Assembly: GCA_024401115.1 (NCBI GenBank)
Contig: JAKSLP010000014.1
Span: forward strand, 1-58,612
Direction of reading: 5' to 3'
Origin: Bacteroidaceae bacterium
GTDB lineage: Bacteria > Bacteroidota > Bacteroidia > Bacteroidales > Bacteroidaceae
Length of the DNA: 58,612 nucleotides
A model generated the notes under the pieces. It was given only the letters and a program-made list of their open reading frames with translations. It made no database searches and had not been told where the DNA came from. The position numbers were made by a program, and so were the translations under genes. Positions 24,745 through 34,299 of the stretch are shown in pieces (position 1 is the stretch's first letter; every line of letters starts with the position of its first letter).

Positions 24745-26768
24745 AAAAGTTTTACCTCAGTATATTTTGGTGTTTGTTCGCTGTTTTTAGCCATGCTCAA
24801 ATTAATACAGAACGAGTTATGGCTATAGGACGTAATGCCTTATATTTTGAGGATTATGTACTTTCCATTCAATATTTCAACCAGGTTATAGGCGCAAAGC
24901 CTTATTTGGCAGAGCCTTATTTTTACAGGGCTCTTGCAAAATTCTATTTGGAGGATTATAATGGAGCAGAATTGGATTGCAGTGAATCCATAGAACGCAA
25001 TCCCTATGTGATTAACTCCTACGAGATTCGTGGTTTGTCACGAATTAATAAAGGAAATTATCATGAGGCAGCGGAGGATTATCGCCAAGCTATATTTTAT
25101 GCCCCAGAATCGTCTCTGTTGTATCAGAATCTGGTGTACTGCGAGATTTCGGATTCCAACCTCGTAGCAGCTCATACAGAGGTGGACCGCATGCTTTCAA
25201 AGTGGCCAAAAATGGCTAAAGCTTATACACTAAAGGCTGATGTGTTGCTGAAACAGCAAGATACATTGGAGGCGACAGCTCTACTGGATAAAGCTTTGGA
25301 ACTGGATCCTTATGAGGGTCAGGCTTGGTCTGGTCGGGCTATTTTAAGTATGACTCAGCAACAATATGAGCAGGCTGAGGAACAATTTGGGAAGGCTATT
25401 CATCTTTTGCCTAAAAGCAGTGGCAATTATGTGAATCGTGCGTTATGCCGTTTTAATCAAAACAAATTGGATGCTGCGCTTCAAGATTATGATATGGCCC
25501 TAGATTTGGAGCCGGAGAATTATGTGGGTCATTATAACCGAGCATTGCTCCGCGCGCAGGTGGGTGATGACAACCGAGCTATTGAGGACTTCAATTTTGT
25601 GCTGAAAAGAGATCCGGAGGATTATTTGGCATTATTTAATCGTGCTCAACTATATGAGCAGACTGGTGACTTTAAGGCTGCAATCAATGACTATACTACT
25701 GTTATTAACCATTTTCCAGACTTTTGGACTGGTATTTTGGCTCGCGCAGAATGCCGAAGAAAAATGGGAGATATTCAGGGCGCAGAGAAAGATGAGTTTA
25801 CGGTCACCAAGGCACAGTTGGATAAGCGTTATAGTGGCCGTAAGGGAACTTTTGTCAAGACCCGTAAGCGTTCCGATAAGGATTTGGAAAACTACAATAG
25901 TATGGTTGTAGAGGATGAGACTGAAATGGAACGCAAATACAGCAATGATTATCGTGGCCGAATACAGGACCGGAAGGTTGATATCGAGCTGCAGCCGATG
26001 TTTGTGCTTACCTATTATGAAAGCCCGAGTGATGTGAAACGAGTGATTCATTATTACGAACATGTTGACCTGCTGGCGGCAAAGCATGAATTCAGTCAGA
26101 AATTGATTATTACTAATGATGAGATGCCTTTGGATCAGCAGATGGTTAAGGGACAGTTTGAGTCATTAAACAGATACAGCGACCGTATTATATCTGAGGG
26201 ACAGAGCCCGGAGCATCAGGCTGCCATGTTGTTTGCACGTGCCTTGGATTATTATTTGGTTCAGGATTTGGATAATGCCTTGCAGGATCTAAATCTCTCT
26301 GTTGAGGCTGACAATCAGTTGTTTGAGGCCTATTTTAACAGAGCTTTGGTGAGATATAAATTGTTGGAAGTGAAAAAAGTTCAGGAAACGAATGCTTCAA
26401 CAGATAATGCCTTCAGTTCTGCATTGGGTGTCAAGACCGAGGTAAAATCCGATATTGCTCATATGATGGAATATAACGGCATCCGTCAGGATTTGGATAA
26501 AGCCATTCAATTGGCTCCTGATTTTGTGTATGGTTACTACAATCGTGGAAACATGTCTATGGAGACCAAGGATTATCGTGCAGCATTATTGGATTACGAT
26601 AAGGCAATTTCACTGGATAAGGATTTTGCTGAAGCCTATTTTAACCGAGGTTTGTGCCAGATGGAACTGGGTAAGAAGTCCGAAGGAATCGCAGATTTAA
26701 GTAAGGCTGGAGAATTAGGCTTGTATAGTGCATATAATATTATTAAGCGTTATGCTGATAATAAATAA
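24741..26768 (+). CDS. exported tetratricopeptide-repeat protein
   Basis: The 675-residue protein starts with GTG and a signal peptide (MKKFYLSIFWCLFAVFSHAQ). It is made of TPR units, for example PYLAEPYFYRALAKFYLEDYNGAELDCSESIERNP, ALDLEPENYVGHYNRALLR and, after a gap, FAEAYFNRGLCQMELGKKSEGIADL. An N-terminal block of about nine repeats (25-355) and a C-terminal block (490-670) are separated by a charged, non-repeat middle (about 360-450) with RKRSDKDLENYN. TPR arrays bind protein partners; here in the periplasm or at the outer membrane. No enzyme domain is seen. It is translationally coupled to def, but I see no functional link. Confidence 0.85.
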   Translation: MKKFYLSIFWCLFAVFSHAQINTERVMAIGRNALYFEDYVLSIQYFNQVIGAKPYLAEPYFYRALAKFYLEDYNGAELDCSESIERNPYVINSYEIRGLSRINKGNYHEAAEDYRQAIFYAPESSLLYQNLVYCEISDSNLVAAHTEVDRMLSKWPKMAKAYTLKADVLLKQQDTLEATALLDKALELDPYEGQAWSGRAILSMTQQQYEQAEEQFGKAIHLLPKSSGNYVNRALCRFNQNKLDAALQDYDMALDLEPENYVGHYNRALLRAQVGDDNRAIEDFNFVLKRDPEDYLALFNRAQLYEQTGDFKAAINDYTTVINHFPDFWTGILARAECRRKMGDIQGAEKDEFTVTKAQLDKRYSGRKGTFVKTRKRSDKDLENYNSMVVEDETEMERKYSNDYRGRIQDRKVDIELQPMFVLTYYESPSDVKRVIHYYEHVDLLAAKHEFSQKLIITNDEMPLDQQMVKGQFESLNRYSDRIISEGQSPEHQAAMLFARALDYYLVQDLDNALQDLNLSVEADNQLFEAYFNRALVRYKLLEVKKVQETNASTDNAFSSALGVKTEVKSDIAHMMEYNGIRQDLDKAIQLAPDFVYGYYNRGNMSMETKDYRAALLDYDKAISLDKDFAEAYFNRGLCQMELGKKSEGIADLSKAGELGLYSAYNIIKRYADNK

Positions 26769-26808
26769 AATAACTGCTGCAAAATTCTATTGACTCAATA
26801 AAAATTTG

Positions 26809-26816
26809 TAATTTTG
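26809..26816 (+). promoter_or_regulatory. -7 box of thrS
   Basis: TAATTTTG, 30 bases before the thrS ATG. The nearest TTG upstream (26790-26792) is only 16 bases away. Confidence 0.5.
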
Positions 26817-26845
26817 CACGCTAAAAATAGAAAATTACTACAGAT

Positions 26846-28798
26846 ATGATAAAAATTACTTTTCCCGACGGTTCAGTCCGTGAATATGAGGCTGGCGTAA
26901 CCGGTTTGCAGATTGCAGAAAGCATCAGCACCCGTTTGGCACAGGACGTGCTGGCAGTAGGTGTGAATGGTGAGACCCTTGATTTGTCTCGTCCTATTAA
27001 TGATGATTCATCAGTTGTATTGTATAAGTGGGATGATGATCATGGCAAGCATGCTTTTTGGCATACTAGCGCTCACTTGCTAGCTGAGGCATTGCAGGAA
27101 CTGTATCCTGGTATTCAGTTTGGCTTTGGCCCTGCAATTGAAAACGGATTCTTCTATGATGTAATGTTGCCTGGGGGTGAAGTGATTAAGGAAGGTGATT
27201 TCAAGAAAATTGAGGATAAAATGATTGAGCTGGCTCGAAAGAATGAGGTTCTGGAGCGTAAGGAGGTCTCAAAGGCTGAATGCTTGGCTCAGTTTAAAGC
27301 TGCAGGTCAGACTTATAAGTGCGAACATATTGAGGAAGATCTTGAGGATGGCTCAATCACTACATATACTCAGGGCAACTTTACCGATTTGTGTAAGGGA
27401 CCACACATCCTTTCTACCGGTGTAATCAAGGCTGTTAAACTGATGAGTGTTGCTGGAGCGTTCTGGCGTGGTGATGCTACAAAGGATCAGATGCAGCGCA
27501 TTTATGGTGTTTCATTCCCAAAGAAAAAGATGCTGGATGAGTATCTTTTGATGTTGGAGGAGGCTAAGAAGCGCGATCACCGTAAGATTGGTAAGGAAAT
27601 GGAATTGTTTATGTTCTCTGAGCGCGTAGGTAAGGGTCTGCCTATTTGGTTGCCAAAGGGTACAGATTTGCGCCTTCGTCTGCAAGAGATGTTACGTAAG
27701 GTTCAGAAGAACTATGGTTATCAGGAGGTTATTACCCCAAACATTGGTGGTAAGAACCTGTATGTAACCTCCGGTCACTGGGATCATTATGGTAAGGACA
27801 GCTTCCAGCCAATTCATACTCCAGAAGAGGATGAGGAATACCTGTTGAAGCCAATGAATTGCCCTCATCACTGTGAGATTTATGCTAATAAGCCACGTTC
27901 ATATCGTGAGTTGCCATTCCGTTGTGCAGAGTTTGGTACTGTGTATCGTTACGAGCAGAGCGGTGAACTCCACGGCTTGACCCGTGTGCGTTGCTTTACT
28001 CAGGATGATGCTCATATCTTCTGCCGTCCAGATCAGGTAAAGTTTGAGTTCATGCAGGTAATGGATATTATCAAGAAGGTATTTGCTACCTTCAATTTCT
28101 CTGATGAGAACGTTGAGGCTCAGATTTCTCTTCGCGATCCTAACGACCATGAGAAATATGTAGGAACAGACGAAGACTGGGCTGTAGCTGAGCAGGCTAT
28201 CATTGATGCTTGTGCAGAGAAGGGCATGAAGGCTAAGGTAGAGTACGGTGAGGCTGCATTCTATGGTCCAAAGTTGGATTTCATGGTAAAGGATGCCATC
28301 GGACGTCGCTGGCAGTTAGGTACAATTCAGGTAGACTATCAGTTGCCACAGCGTTTCCAATTGGAGTATACAGCTGAGGACAATACCAAAAAACGTCCAG
28401 TAATGGTACACCGTGCACCATTCGGAAGTATGGAGCGATTTGTGGCTGTATTGATTGAGCACACTGCCGGTAAGTTCCCATTGTGGCTGACTCCAGATCA
28501 GGTTGCTATTCTTCCTATCTCTGAGAAGTACAATGATTATGCAGATCAGTTGCGTACCTACTTTGAGACTCAAGGTGTCCGTGCTATCGTCGATAACCGT
28601 AACGAGAAGATCGGTCGTAAGATCCGTGACAACGAGATGAAGCGCTTGCCTTATATGTTGATTGTTGGCGAAAAAGAAGCTGCTGAAGGAACGGTGTCAG
28701 TACGTAAGCAGGGAGTAGGAGATGAGGGAACAATGAAATTCGAGGATTTTGCTAAAAAAATCAACGAAGAAGTTCAAAATATGATAAATAAGTTTTAA
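26846..28798 (+). CDS. thrS: threonyl-tRNA synthetase
   Basis: The 650-residue protein has all domains in order. TGS is at 1-62 ([19 protein letters not shown]), and the editing domain has the [11 protein letters not shown] motif and CKGPH. The class II catalytic core has the zinc-site block [14 protein letters not shown], motif 2 [25 protein letters not shown] and motif 3 [20 protein letters not shown]. An anticodon-binding domain closes the protein from about residue 550. It charges tRNA-Thr and edits Ser-tRNA-Thr. It precedes infC-rpmI-rplT, a very common neighbourhood in bacteria. Confidence 0.98.
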   Translation: MIKITFPDGSVREYEAGVTGLQIAESISTRLAQDVLAVGVNGETLDLSRPINDDSSVVLYKWDDDHGKHAFWHTSAHLLAEALQELYPGIQFGFGPAIENGFFYDVMLPGGEVIKEGDFKKIEDKMIELARKNEVLERKEVSKAECLAQFKAAGQTYKCEHIEEDLEDGSITTYTQGNFTDLCKGPHILSTGVIKAVKLMSVAGAFWRGDATKDQMQRIYGVSFPKKKMLDEYLLMLEEAKKRDHRKIGKEMELFMFSERVGKGLPIWLPKGTDLRLRLQEMLRKVQKNYGYQEVITPNIGGKNLYVTSGHWDHYGKDSFQPIHTPEEDEEYLLKPMNCPHHCEIYANKPRSYRELPFRCAEFGTVYRYEQSGELHGLTRVRCFTQDDAHIFCRPDQVKFEFMQVMDIIKKVFATFNFSDENVEAQISLRDPNDHEKYVGTDEDWAVAEQAIIDACAEKGMKAKVEYGEAAFYGPKLDFMVKDAIGRRWQLGTIQVDYQLPQRFQLEYTAEDNTKKRPVMVHRAPFGSMERFVAVLIEHTAGKFPLWLTPDQVAILPISEKYNDYADQLRTYFETQGVRAIVDNRNEKIGRKIRDNEMKRLPYMLIVGEKEAAEGTVSVRKQGVGDEGTMKFEDFAKKINEEVQNMINKF

Positions 28799-28803
28799 CT
28801 TTG
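28796..28803 (+). promoter_or_regulatory. candidate internal promoter for infC-rpmI-rplT
   Basis: TAACTTTG overlaps the thrS stop codon, 90 bases before infC. The box is a perfect match, but no upstream TTTG is seen. Confidence 0.4.
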
Positions 28804-28893
28804 CATCCGACTTTCAAAGTTGGTTCTCCTCTTTGATTGTAAGTTGATAAGTGAAACATAATTAATTAAAAAGAAACAGGCTAAAAATTCTTA

Positions 28894-29481
28894 ATGAAGA
28901 ACGAAAATTTTAAAGGACAACACCGGATTAACGAACAAATCCGTGTACGTGAAGTACGTGTTGTAGGTGATGACGTGGAATCTATGGTTGTATCTACACG
29001 TGAGGCGCTGCAAATGGCAGAAGAGCGTGAGGTAGACCTGGTTGAAATTTCACCTAATGCAGTGCCACCTGTTTGCCGTTTAATTGATTATTCAAAGTTC
29101 CTTTATCAATTGAAGAAAAAGGCTAAGGAACAGAAAGCCAAGCAAGTTAAAATGGAGGTTAAGGAAATTCGTTTCGGACCTCAAACAGATGAGCATGATT
29201 ACAATTTCAAGTTGAAGCATGCAATCGGCTTTTTGGAAGATGGAAACAAGGTTAAGGCTTATGTGTTCTTTAAGGGACGTAGCATCCTGTTCAAGGAGCA
29301 AGGTGAGGTTTTATTACTTCGTTTTGCCAATGACCTTGAAGAATATGCAAAGGTGGAATCGATGCCGGTACTTGAAGGAAAACGAATGATTGTTTTCCTG
29401 GCACCTAAACCTAAAAAAGGTGGTACCAAAAAAGCTGATAAGCCAGCAGCTCCAAAGCCAGAAGTTAAATCTGAAGAATAA
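28894..29481 (+). CDS. infC: translation initiation factor IF-3
   Basis: The 195-residue protein shows both IF-3 domains. The N-domain starts [61 protein letters not shown]. The C-domain has [41 protein letters not shown] Lys/Pro-rich tail of about 25 residues extends beyond the E. coli protein. It binds the 30S subunit and checks the initiator tRNA. Unlike many infC genes it starts with ATG, so the usual AUU-based self-control is not indicated. Confidence 0.97.
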   Translation: MKNENFKGQHRINEQIRVREVRVVGDDVESMVVSTREALQMAEEREVDLVEISPNAVPPVCRLIDYSKFLYQLKKKAKEQKAKQVKMEVKEIRFGPQTDEHDYNFKLKHAIGFLEDGNKVKAYVFFKGRSILFKEQGEVLLLRFANDLEEYAKVESMPVLEGKRMIVFLAPKPKKGGTKKADKPAAPKPEVKSEE

Positions 29482-29554
29482 TGTAGAGAAATAAGTGCGT
29501 AACGTTCGGTATATACGTTGCCACATTAGTAATAATCATTTAAAAATAAAAAAA

Positions 29555-29752
29555 ATGCCAAAAGTAAAATCTAACTCCGGTGCTAAAAAGAGATTTACTC
29601 TTACCGGATCAGGTAAAATTAAAAGACAGCATGCTTACCACAGTCACATTCTGACCAAGAAGACTAAGAAGCAGAAGAGAAACTTGTGCCACTCAGCAAT
29701 CGTTGACGGTACAAATGTTAAGCAGATCAAGCAGTTGCTTTGCATGAAGTAA
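29555..29752 (+). CDS. rpmI: 50S ribosomal protein L35
   Basis: A 65-residue basic protein starting [14 protein letters not shown], the standard L35 beginning, with the [19 protein letters not shown] block. The true start is the ATG at 29555; the frame is open to 29495 but the extra residues are not family-like. Lies 73 bases after infC. Confidence 0.96.
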   Translation: MPKVKSNSGAKKRFTLTGSGKIKRQHAYHSHILTKKTKKQKRNLCHSAIVDGTNVKQIKQLLCMK

Positions 29753-29849
29753 TCTTAATGCGCGTCTAAGAAAATTTAAGTTTAACCGGATGAATAGCAA
29801 AAAAGATCGTTAATAATTAACGGCGCTACCATTCAAAAAGAAAAAAATT

Positions 29850-30200
29850 ATGCCAAGATCAGTAAATCATGTTGCTTCAAGAGCAAAGAGAAAGAACATT
29901 TTAGGTCTTACCAGAGGTTACTTTGGTGCTAGAAAGAATGTATGGACCGTAGCCAAGAATACTTGGGAGAAGGGTCTTACCTATGCTTTCCGCGACCGTC
30001 GTAATAAGAAGCGCTCATTCCGTGCATTGTGGATTCAGCGTATTAATGCAGGTGCTCGTCTGGAGGGTTTGTCATACTCTCAGTTGATGGGTGGTTTGCA
30101 CAAGGCTGGTATTGAAATCAACCGCAAGGTATTGGCAGACTTAGCAATGAATCATCCAGAGGCATTCAAGTCTGTTTGTGCTAAAGCAAAGAACGCCTAA
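29850..30200 (+). CDS. rplT: 50S ribosomal protein L20
   Basis: A 116-residue basic protein of usual length with the L20 signature [48 protein letters not shown]20 is needed for early 50S assembly and represses its own operon in several bacteria. A short palindrome CGTTAATAATTAACG (29808-29822) lies in the 97-base gap before it and could be a control site. It is followed directly by a structured RNA region. Confidence 0.97.
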   Translation: MPRSVNHVASRAKRKNILGLTRGYFGARKNVWTVAKNTWEKGLTYAFRDRRNKKRSFRALWIQRINAGARLEGLSYSQLMGGLHKAGIEINRKVLADLAMNHPEAFKSVCAKAKNA

Positions 30201-30204
30201 AAGA

Positions 30205-30425
30205 AAGAGCCTGGTCGCACGCAGGTTCATGGGGATTCTCTACATTTATTTTTTGAAATCGAGCAAGCTTACTCCGCTTCAATGGCGTGCCGGTAATCTT
30301 TGATATGCCGGATTACAAAGACGGAGGGCCCTCAAATCCTGTTTTATAGGAGTTTCATCACATCAACCGTGCGACCTTTATTAAAGAACCCCGCTTCATT
30401 GTTGAAGCGGGGTTTCTTTTTTTAT
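30205..30425 (+). ncRNA. Bacteroidales-1-like RNA, candidate 6S RNA
   Basis: The 230-base gap after rplT folds as a closed rod. GGTCGCACG (30213-30221) pairs perfectly with CGTGCGACC (30368-30376) across about 145 bases. Inside, TCTTTG (30297-30302) pairs with CAAAGA (30316-30321), continued by CTCCG (30272-30276) with CGGAG (30322-30326). A small hairpin TCCT...AGGA (30337-30351) sits on the 3' side. This closing stem, large bubble and apical arm is the plan of 6S RNA. A strong terminator follows at 30387. Known context: the Bacteroidales-1 motif was described downstream of L20 genes in this order and later proposed to be 6S RNA. The 5' end is unclear; only a weak -7-like TCTGTTTG (30171-30178) precedes it. 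Confidence 0.65.
30387..30424 (+). terminator. terminator of the rplT / structured RNA transcript
   Basis: AACCCCGCTTCA (30387-30398) pairs with TGAAGCGGGGTT (30403-30414) around a four-base loop. A T-rich run follows. Confidence 0.85.
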
Positions 30426-30431
30426 GGCTAT

Positions 30432-31457
30432 TTATCTTTTGATTCCTCTTTGGTTTAATGCCTGCTGGTATCTTCTGGCATTGTTATTATGTTCTGTCAA
30501 ACTGGACGTAAAGTTATGTGAACCGCTGAAATCCTCTTTTGCACACATATATATATAATCACTCTTCTCATAGTTCAGTACAGCATCCAGTCCCTCTGTA
30601 CTTGGAATACGAATAGGACCCGGTGGAAGACCCTCATGAACGTAGGTGTTGTATGGGGATTCATGGGTCAACATTGCCAAAGTTACTCTTCTAATGGTGA
30701 AATCTTGCAGAGCAAAGATAACTGTTGGGTCACTTTGAAGCTTCATTCCTTTATGCAGTCTGTTTAGATATAGACCTGCGATGGTTGGTTTCTCTGGTCC
30801 ATAGTTGCTCTCGCTTTCTACAATTGAAGCCAATGTGGCAACTTGCTCAATTGTAAGACCTGCAGCAACAGCTTTGCTTCTGCGTGTGTCGTTCCAGAAA
30901 TTTTCTTTCTCCTTTTGTAATCTTTGAAGAAGTTTCTCTGGGGTTATGTTCCAATAGACTTCGTATGTGTTTGGAATGAACATACATGGAAGTGTGTGTT
31001 TGTCATAACCTAAACTTTCAATAAAGTTGTCACTATAAAGCACATTTGAGATAGCGGTAGAATCAATCATCAGTTGTTTTGCCATCCTTCCAATCAAGGC
31101 ATCAACAGTCCTGCTTTCATGAACAGTCAATTTGATTGGTGTTTGAATTCCGTTTGCTAATTGGCGGACAAAGTCATACATGCAGGCATTAGGGTCAATG
31201 GCATATCTTCCTGTTCTAGGGTGATTTCCATATTTTTTTAATTGGCACATAATATTATAGCCTGTCATAGTTTTAGGGTGGCCGTTTCTCTGGACTTTAA
31301 TGGCAACAGAATCTGCAGTGTCGTCCTGGTCAACATAAATGTAGGCTGTTTTTTCTATTTGAAAAGTATTTCCTTTTAGTAGGTGGAAAGCATACCCACC
31401 CGCAATTCCGGCCAATAATAATGGCGTTCCTAGAATTGCTGCGATTATTTTCTTCAT
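30432..31457 (-). CDS. mltG: endolytic murein transglycosylase MltG
   Basis: The start is the ATG at 31457 (MKKIIAAILG); a frame to 31478 overlaps the promoter. The 341-residue protein has one N-terminal membrane helix (about 3-26) and a periplasmic YceG domain. A LysM-like part includes TPIKLTVHESRTVDALIGRMAKQL. The catalytic stretch is TLASIVESESNYGPEKPTIAGLYLNRL with the predicted catalytic Glu at 214, then LQSDPTVIFAL and SPYNTYVHEGLPPGPIRIPS. MltG cuts nascent peptidoglycan strands and so limits glycan length at the inner membrane. It is a single gene with its own promoter. Confidence 0.94.
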   Translation of the reverse strand: MKKIIAAILGTPLLLAGIAGGYAFHLLKGNTFQIEKTAYIYVDQDDTADSVAIKVQRNGHPKTMTGYNIMCQLKKYGNHPRTGRYAIDPNACMYDFVRQLANGIQTPIKLTVHESRTVDALIGRMAKQLMIDSTAISNVLYSDNFIESLGYDKHTLPCMFIPNTYEVYWNITPEKLLQRLQKEKENFWNDTRRSKAVAAGLTIEQVATLASIVESESNYGPEKPTIAGLYLNRLHKGMKLQSDPTVIFALQDFTIRRVTLAMLTHESPYNTYVHEGLPPGPIRIPSTEGLDAVLNYEKSDYIYMCAKEDFSGSHNFTSSLTEHNNNARRYQQALNQRGIKR

Positions 31458-31475
31458 TTCTTTGATTTTTATTTG

Positions 31476-31506
31476 CAAAATTACCTTCTTTTTCTAATTG
31501 GACAAA
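31476..31506 (-). promoter_or_regulatory. promoter of mltG
   Basis: Minus-strand TTTG (31506-31503), 19 bases, TAATTTTG (31483-31476), 18 bases before the ATG at 31457. Confidence 0.7.
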
Positions 31507-31568
31507 CCTTTACATCATTTATTCATGTGATATTTTAATTATTTCATGATTATTACCGGAAAAAATTG

Positions 31569-31576
31569 TAAATTTG
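31569..31576 (+). promoter_or_regulatory. -7 box of the malQ operon
   Basis: TAAATTTG, 31 bases before the malQ ATG. There is no TTTG at the right distance, so an activator may be needed. Confidence 0.55.
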
Positions 31577-31606
31577 AAGCGATATTAACAATTTAAAATT
31601 AAAACC

Positions 31607-34288
31607 ATGAAGATACGCTTCTTAATAGAGTATATTACCCGATGGGGTGAAGAGGTATGCATTCATTTGGAACAGTTCTCAGAGTCTGGCAAGAAAACTA
31701 CAAAGGTAGTTCCTATGATTACTGATGATGGACAGCATTGGATTCTTGAGGTTAAATTGCCTAAGACAGTTCAGAGTGTTTCATACTATTACCTGATAAA
31801 GGAAGAAGATGAGGTTACTCGCGAAGAATGGAGGGTTACCTCTAGAACAATTCATCTTTGTTCTTCTCATCAATTTACATGTTATGACCGTTGGAAGGAC
31901 ATTCCGCAAGATGCTTATTTATATACGTCAGCATTTACTGATGGATTTGCCCGCCGTTCACGTCAACCTTTTGCTCCTGTTTATGGAGATAAGACCTTAC
32001 TGATAACTGTTACTGCTTCTCAGTTGCGTGCCGGTGAGTGTCTGGCTGTTCTTGGAAATCAGCCAGAATTGGGATTATGGGACGTAACAAAAGCTGTTCG
32101 ACTGGTAGAAACACAGTATAATGAATGGACATTGGCATTAAATACCGATAAGCTTAAGGCTCCTGTGGAATACAAATACCTGGTAATTGATGAAAAGACA
32201 GGCGAACTTAAGACTTGGGAGTCTCATGATAATCGTCGTTTGCATATTCCATCTCTGCTCAATAATGAGGTGGAGTTGATTACCGATGAGCCTGTATTCG
32301 TTCCTTATGAGAATTGGAAGGGTGCTGGATGTGTGATTCCTGTTTTCTCATTACGTAGTCAGCACAGTTTTGGAATCGGAGACTTTGGTGATATAAAGCG
32401 GATGGTTGATTGGGTAGCATTAACAGGACAGCGTGTATTGCAGATTTTGCCAATCAACGATACTACAATTACCAATACATGGACAGATTCATATCCATAT
32501 AATAGTATTTCCATTTACGCATTTCATCCTCAGTATGTAGATTTGAATGCACTTCCTTCCCTAAATGATAAGGAAAAGGCTGATGAATTTGAGTCAAAGC
32601 GAGTAGAGTTGAATGCTCTGCCTAGAGTGGATTATGAGGCTGTGAACAATGCTAAGCGGAGTTATCTCAAGTTATTGTTTGAGCAGGAAGGTAAAAAGAT
32701 GATGGAAAGTGAAGAGTTTAAAAAATTCTTTGCTGATAATGAACACTGGTTGCAACCATATGCTGCCTTCAGCTATTTACGTGACAAAAATGGAACACCT
32801 GATTTTAGAACCTGGTCCTCTCATAAAGTTTATAAAGCAGCTGCCATTAAGACATTATGCAGTGAAACTAGTCAGGCATATTCTCAGATAAGTTTCTACT
32901 ATTTCATTCAATATATACTTCACATTCAGTTGGTGGATGCGAGCAGTTATGCCAGAAGCAAGGGAGTTGTTATCAAGGGTGATATCCCTATTGGCATTAG
33001 CCCTAATAGTGTAGAGGCATGGGTAGAGCCTTATTATTTCAACATGAATGGTCAGGCAGGTGCACCACCAGATCCATTCTCTGCTAATGGTCAGAATTGG
33101 GGCTTCCCAACTTATAATTGGGATGCCATGCTTGATGATGGTTGCCAGTGGTGGCTTCGTCGTTTTAGAAAGATGGCAGAGTACTTTGATGCTTATCGAA
33201 TAGATCATGTCCTTGGCTTCTTCCGTATTTGGGAGATCCCTTCCCACTCTGTCCATGGTTTGTTGGGACAATTCTCACCTGCAATGCCAATGAGTGTCGC
33301 AGAGATTGAAAAATATGGTTTGCCATTCCGTAAGGAAATGTATACCCGTCCTTATATTACGGATCAAATGATTGACGATATTTTTAGTAAAAATGCAGAG
33401 AATGTTCGTCATAATTATTTGGAAAAGACTGAAAATGGCCTTTATGCAATGAAGCCTGAGTTTGATACCCAGCGAAAAGTTGAGAGCCATTTCAAGCAAT
33501 TCACTGATCCAGAGGCTCTGTCTGTTCGTGATGGATTGTATACTTTAATCAGTGAGGTCTTGTTTGTCGTAGATCGTAAGGATCCAAATGGCTATCATCC
33601 TCGTATCTGCGCAAATTTGGATTATGTATACCACATGTTGAATGATGCAGAGAAGGGAGCATTTATGCGTTTGTATAACGACTACTTCTATCGCCGCCAT
33701 AATCAGTTCTGGTTTGGAGAGGCTATGAAGAAATTGCCGATTCTTACTTCTGCAACCCGTATGTTGGTTTGCGCTGAAGACTTGGGCATGGTTCCAGATT
33801 GTGTCCCTGGTGTTATGGACGCCTTGCGTATTTTGACACTGGAGATTCAGAGTATGCCAAAGAATCCAAACTATCAGTTTGGGCATTTGGAGGAGAATCC
33901 TTATCGATCAGTGGCTACCATAGCAACTCATGATATGCCAACTATGCGCGGATGGTGGGCTGAAAACCCAGAATTAACTCAGCAGTTCTATAATTCGATG
34001 TTGCAGAAAAGCGGTTCTGCTCCACAACCAATGCCAGGATGGATATGTGAAGAGGTTGTTACCCGCCATTTATTCAGCCCGTCTATGTTGTGCTTGATCA
34101 GTCTACAGGATTGGTTGTCTATGGATGAGCAATTGCGTTACCAGGATCCAGATTATGAGCGCATCAATGTACCTGCAATTCCTCGCTATTATTGGCGATA
34201 TCGCATGCATTTGTGCATTGAGGATTTGATGGTAAATACACCATTTAATGATAAGATTCGCACATTAATTGAGCGTAGCGGACGTTAA
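31607..34288 (+). CDS. malQ: 4-alpha-glucanotransferase (DPE2-type, GH77 with CBM20 domains)
   Basis: The 893-residue cytoplasmic protein has two N-terminal starch-binding CBM20-like domains. The first is about 1-110; the second is about 128-240, with LAVLGNQPELGLWDVTKAVRL and YKYLVID. A GH77 catalytic domain starts near 255 with GAGCVIPVFSLRSQHSFGIGDFGDIKRMVDW. The catalytic Asp is in YRIDHVLGFFRIWEIP, the acid/base Glu in CAEDLGMVPDCVPGVMD, and the third Asp in ATHDMPTMRGWW. It shuffles maltosyl or longer units between alpha-1,4-glucans and releases glucose. It has no signal peptide. It heads an operon with two exported amylases (gaps of 11 and one base). Confidence 0.95.
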   Translation: MKIRFLIEYITRWGEEVCIHLEQFSESGKKTTKVVPMITDDGQHWILEVKLPKTVQSVSYYYLIKEEDEVTREEWRVTSRTIHLCSSHQFTCYDRWKDIPQDAYLYTSAFTDGFARRSRQPFAPVYGDKTLLITVTASQLRAGECLAVLGNQPELGLWDVTKAVRLVETQYNEWTLALNTDKLKAPVEYKYLVIDEKTGELKTWESHDNRRLHIPSLLNNEVELITDEPVFVPYENWKGAGCVIPVFSLRSQHSFGIGDFGDIKRMVDWVALTGQRVLQILPINDTTITNTWTDSYPYNSISIYAFHPQYVDLNALPSLNDKEKADEFESKRVELNALPRVDYEAVNNAKRSYLKLLFEQEGKKMMESEEFKKFFADNEHWLQPYAAFSYLRDKNGTPDFRTWSSHKVYKAAAIKTLCSETSQAYSQISFYYFIQYILHIQLVDASSYARSKGVVIKGDIPIGISPNSVEAWVEPYYFNMNGQAGAPPDPFSANGQNWGFPTYNWDAMLDDGCQWWLRRFRKMAEYFDAYRIDHVLGFFRIWEIPSHSVHGLLGQFSPAMPMSVAEIEKYGLPFRKEMYTRPYITDQMIDDIFSKNAENVRHNYLEKTENGLYAMKPEFDTQRKVESHFKQFTDPEALSVRDGLYTLISEVLFVVDRKDPNGYHPRICANLDYVYHMLNDAEKGAFMRLYNDYFYRRHNQFWFGEAMKKLPILTSATRMLVCAEDLGMVPDCVPGVMDALRILTLEIQSMPKNPNYQFGHLEENPYRSVATIATHDMPTMRGWWAENPELTQQFYNSMLQKSGSAPQPMPGWICEEVVTRHLFSPSMLCLISLQDWLSMDEQLRYQDPDYERINVPAIPRYYWRYRMHLCIEDLMVNTPFNDKIRTLIERSGR

Positions 34289-34299
34289 CTTTTATACGA

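Noticed and set aside
29808..29822. Palindrome before rplT as a proven L20 autoregulatory site
   Set aside because: Too short and A/T-rich to assign; mentioned under rplT only as a possibility.
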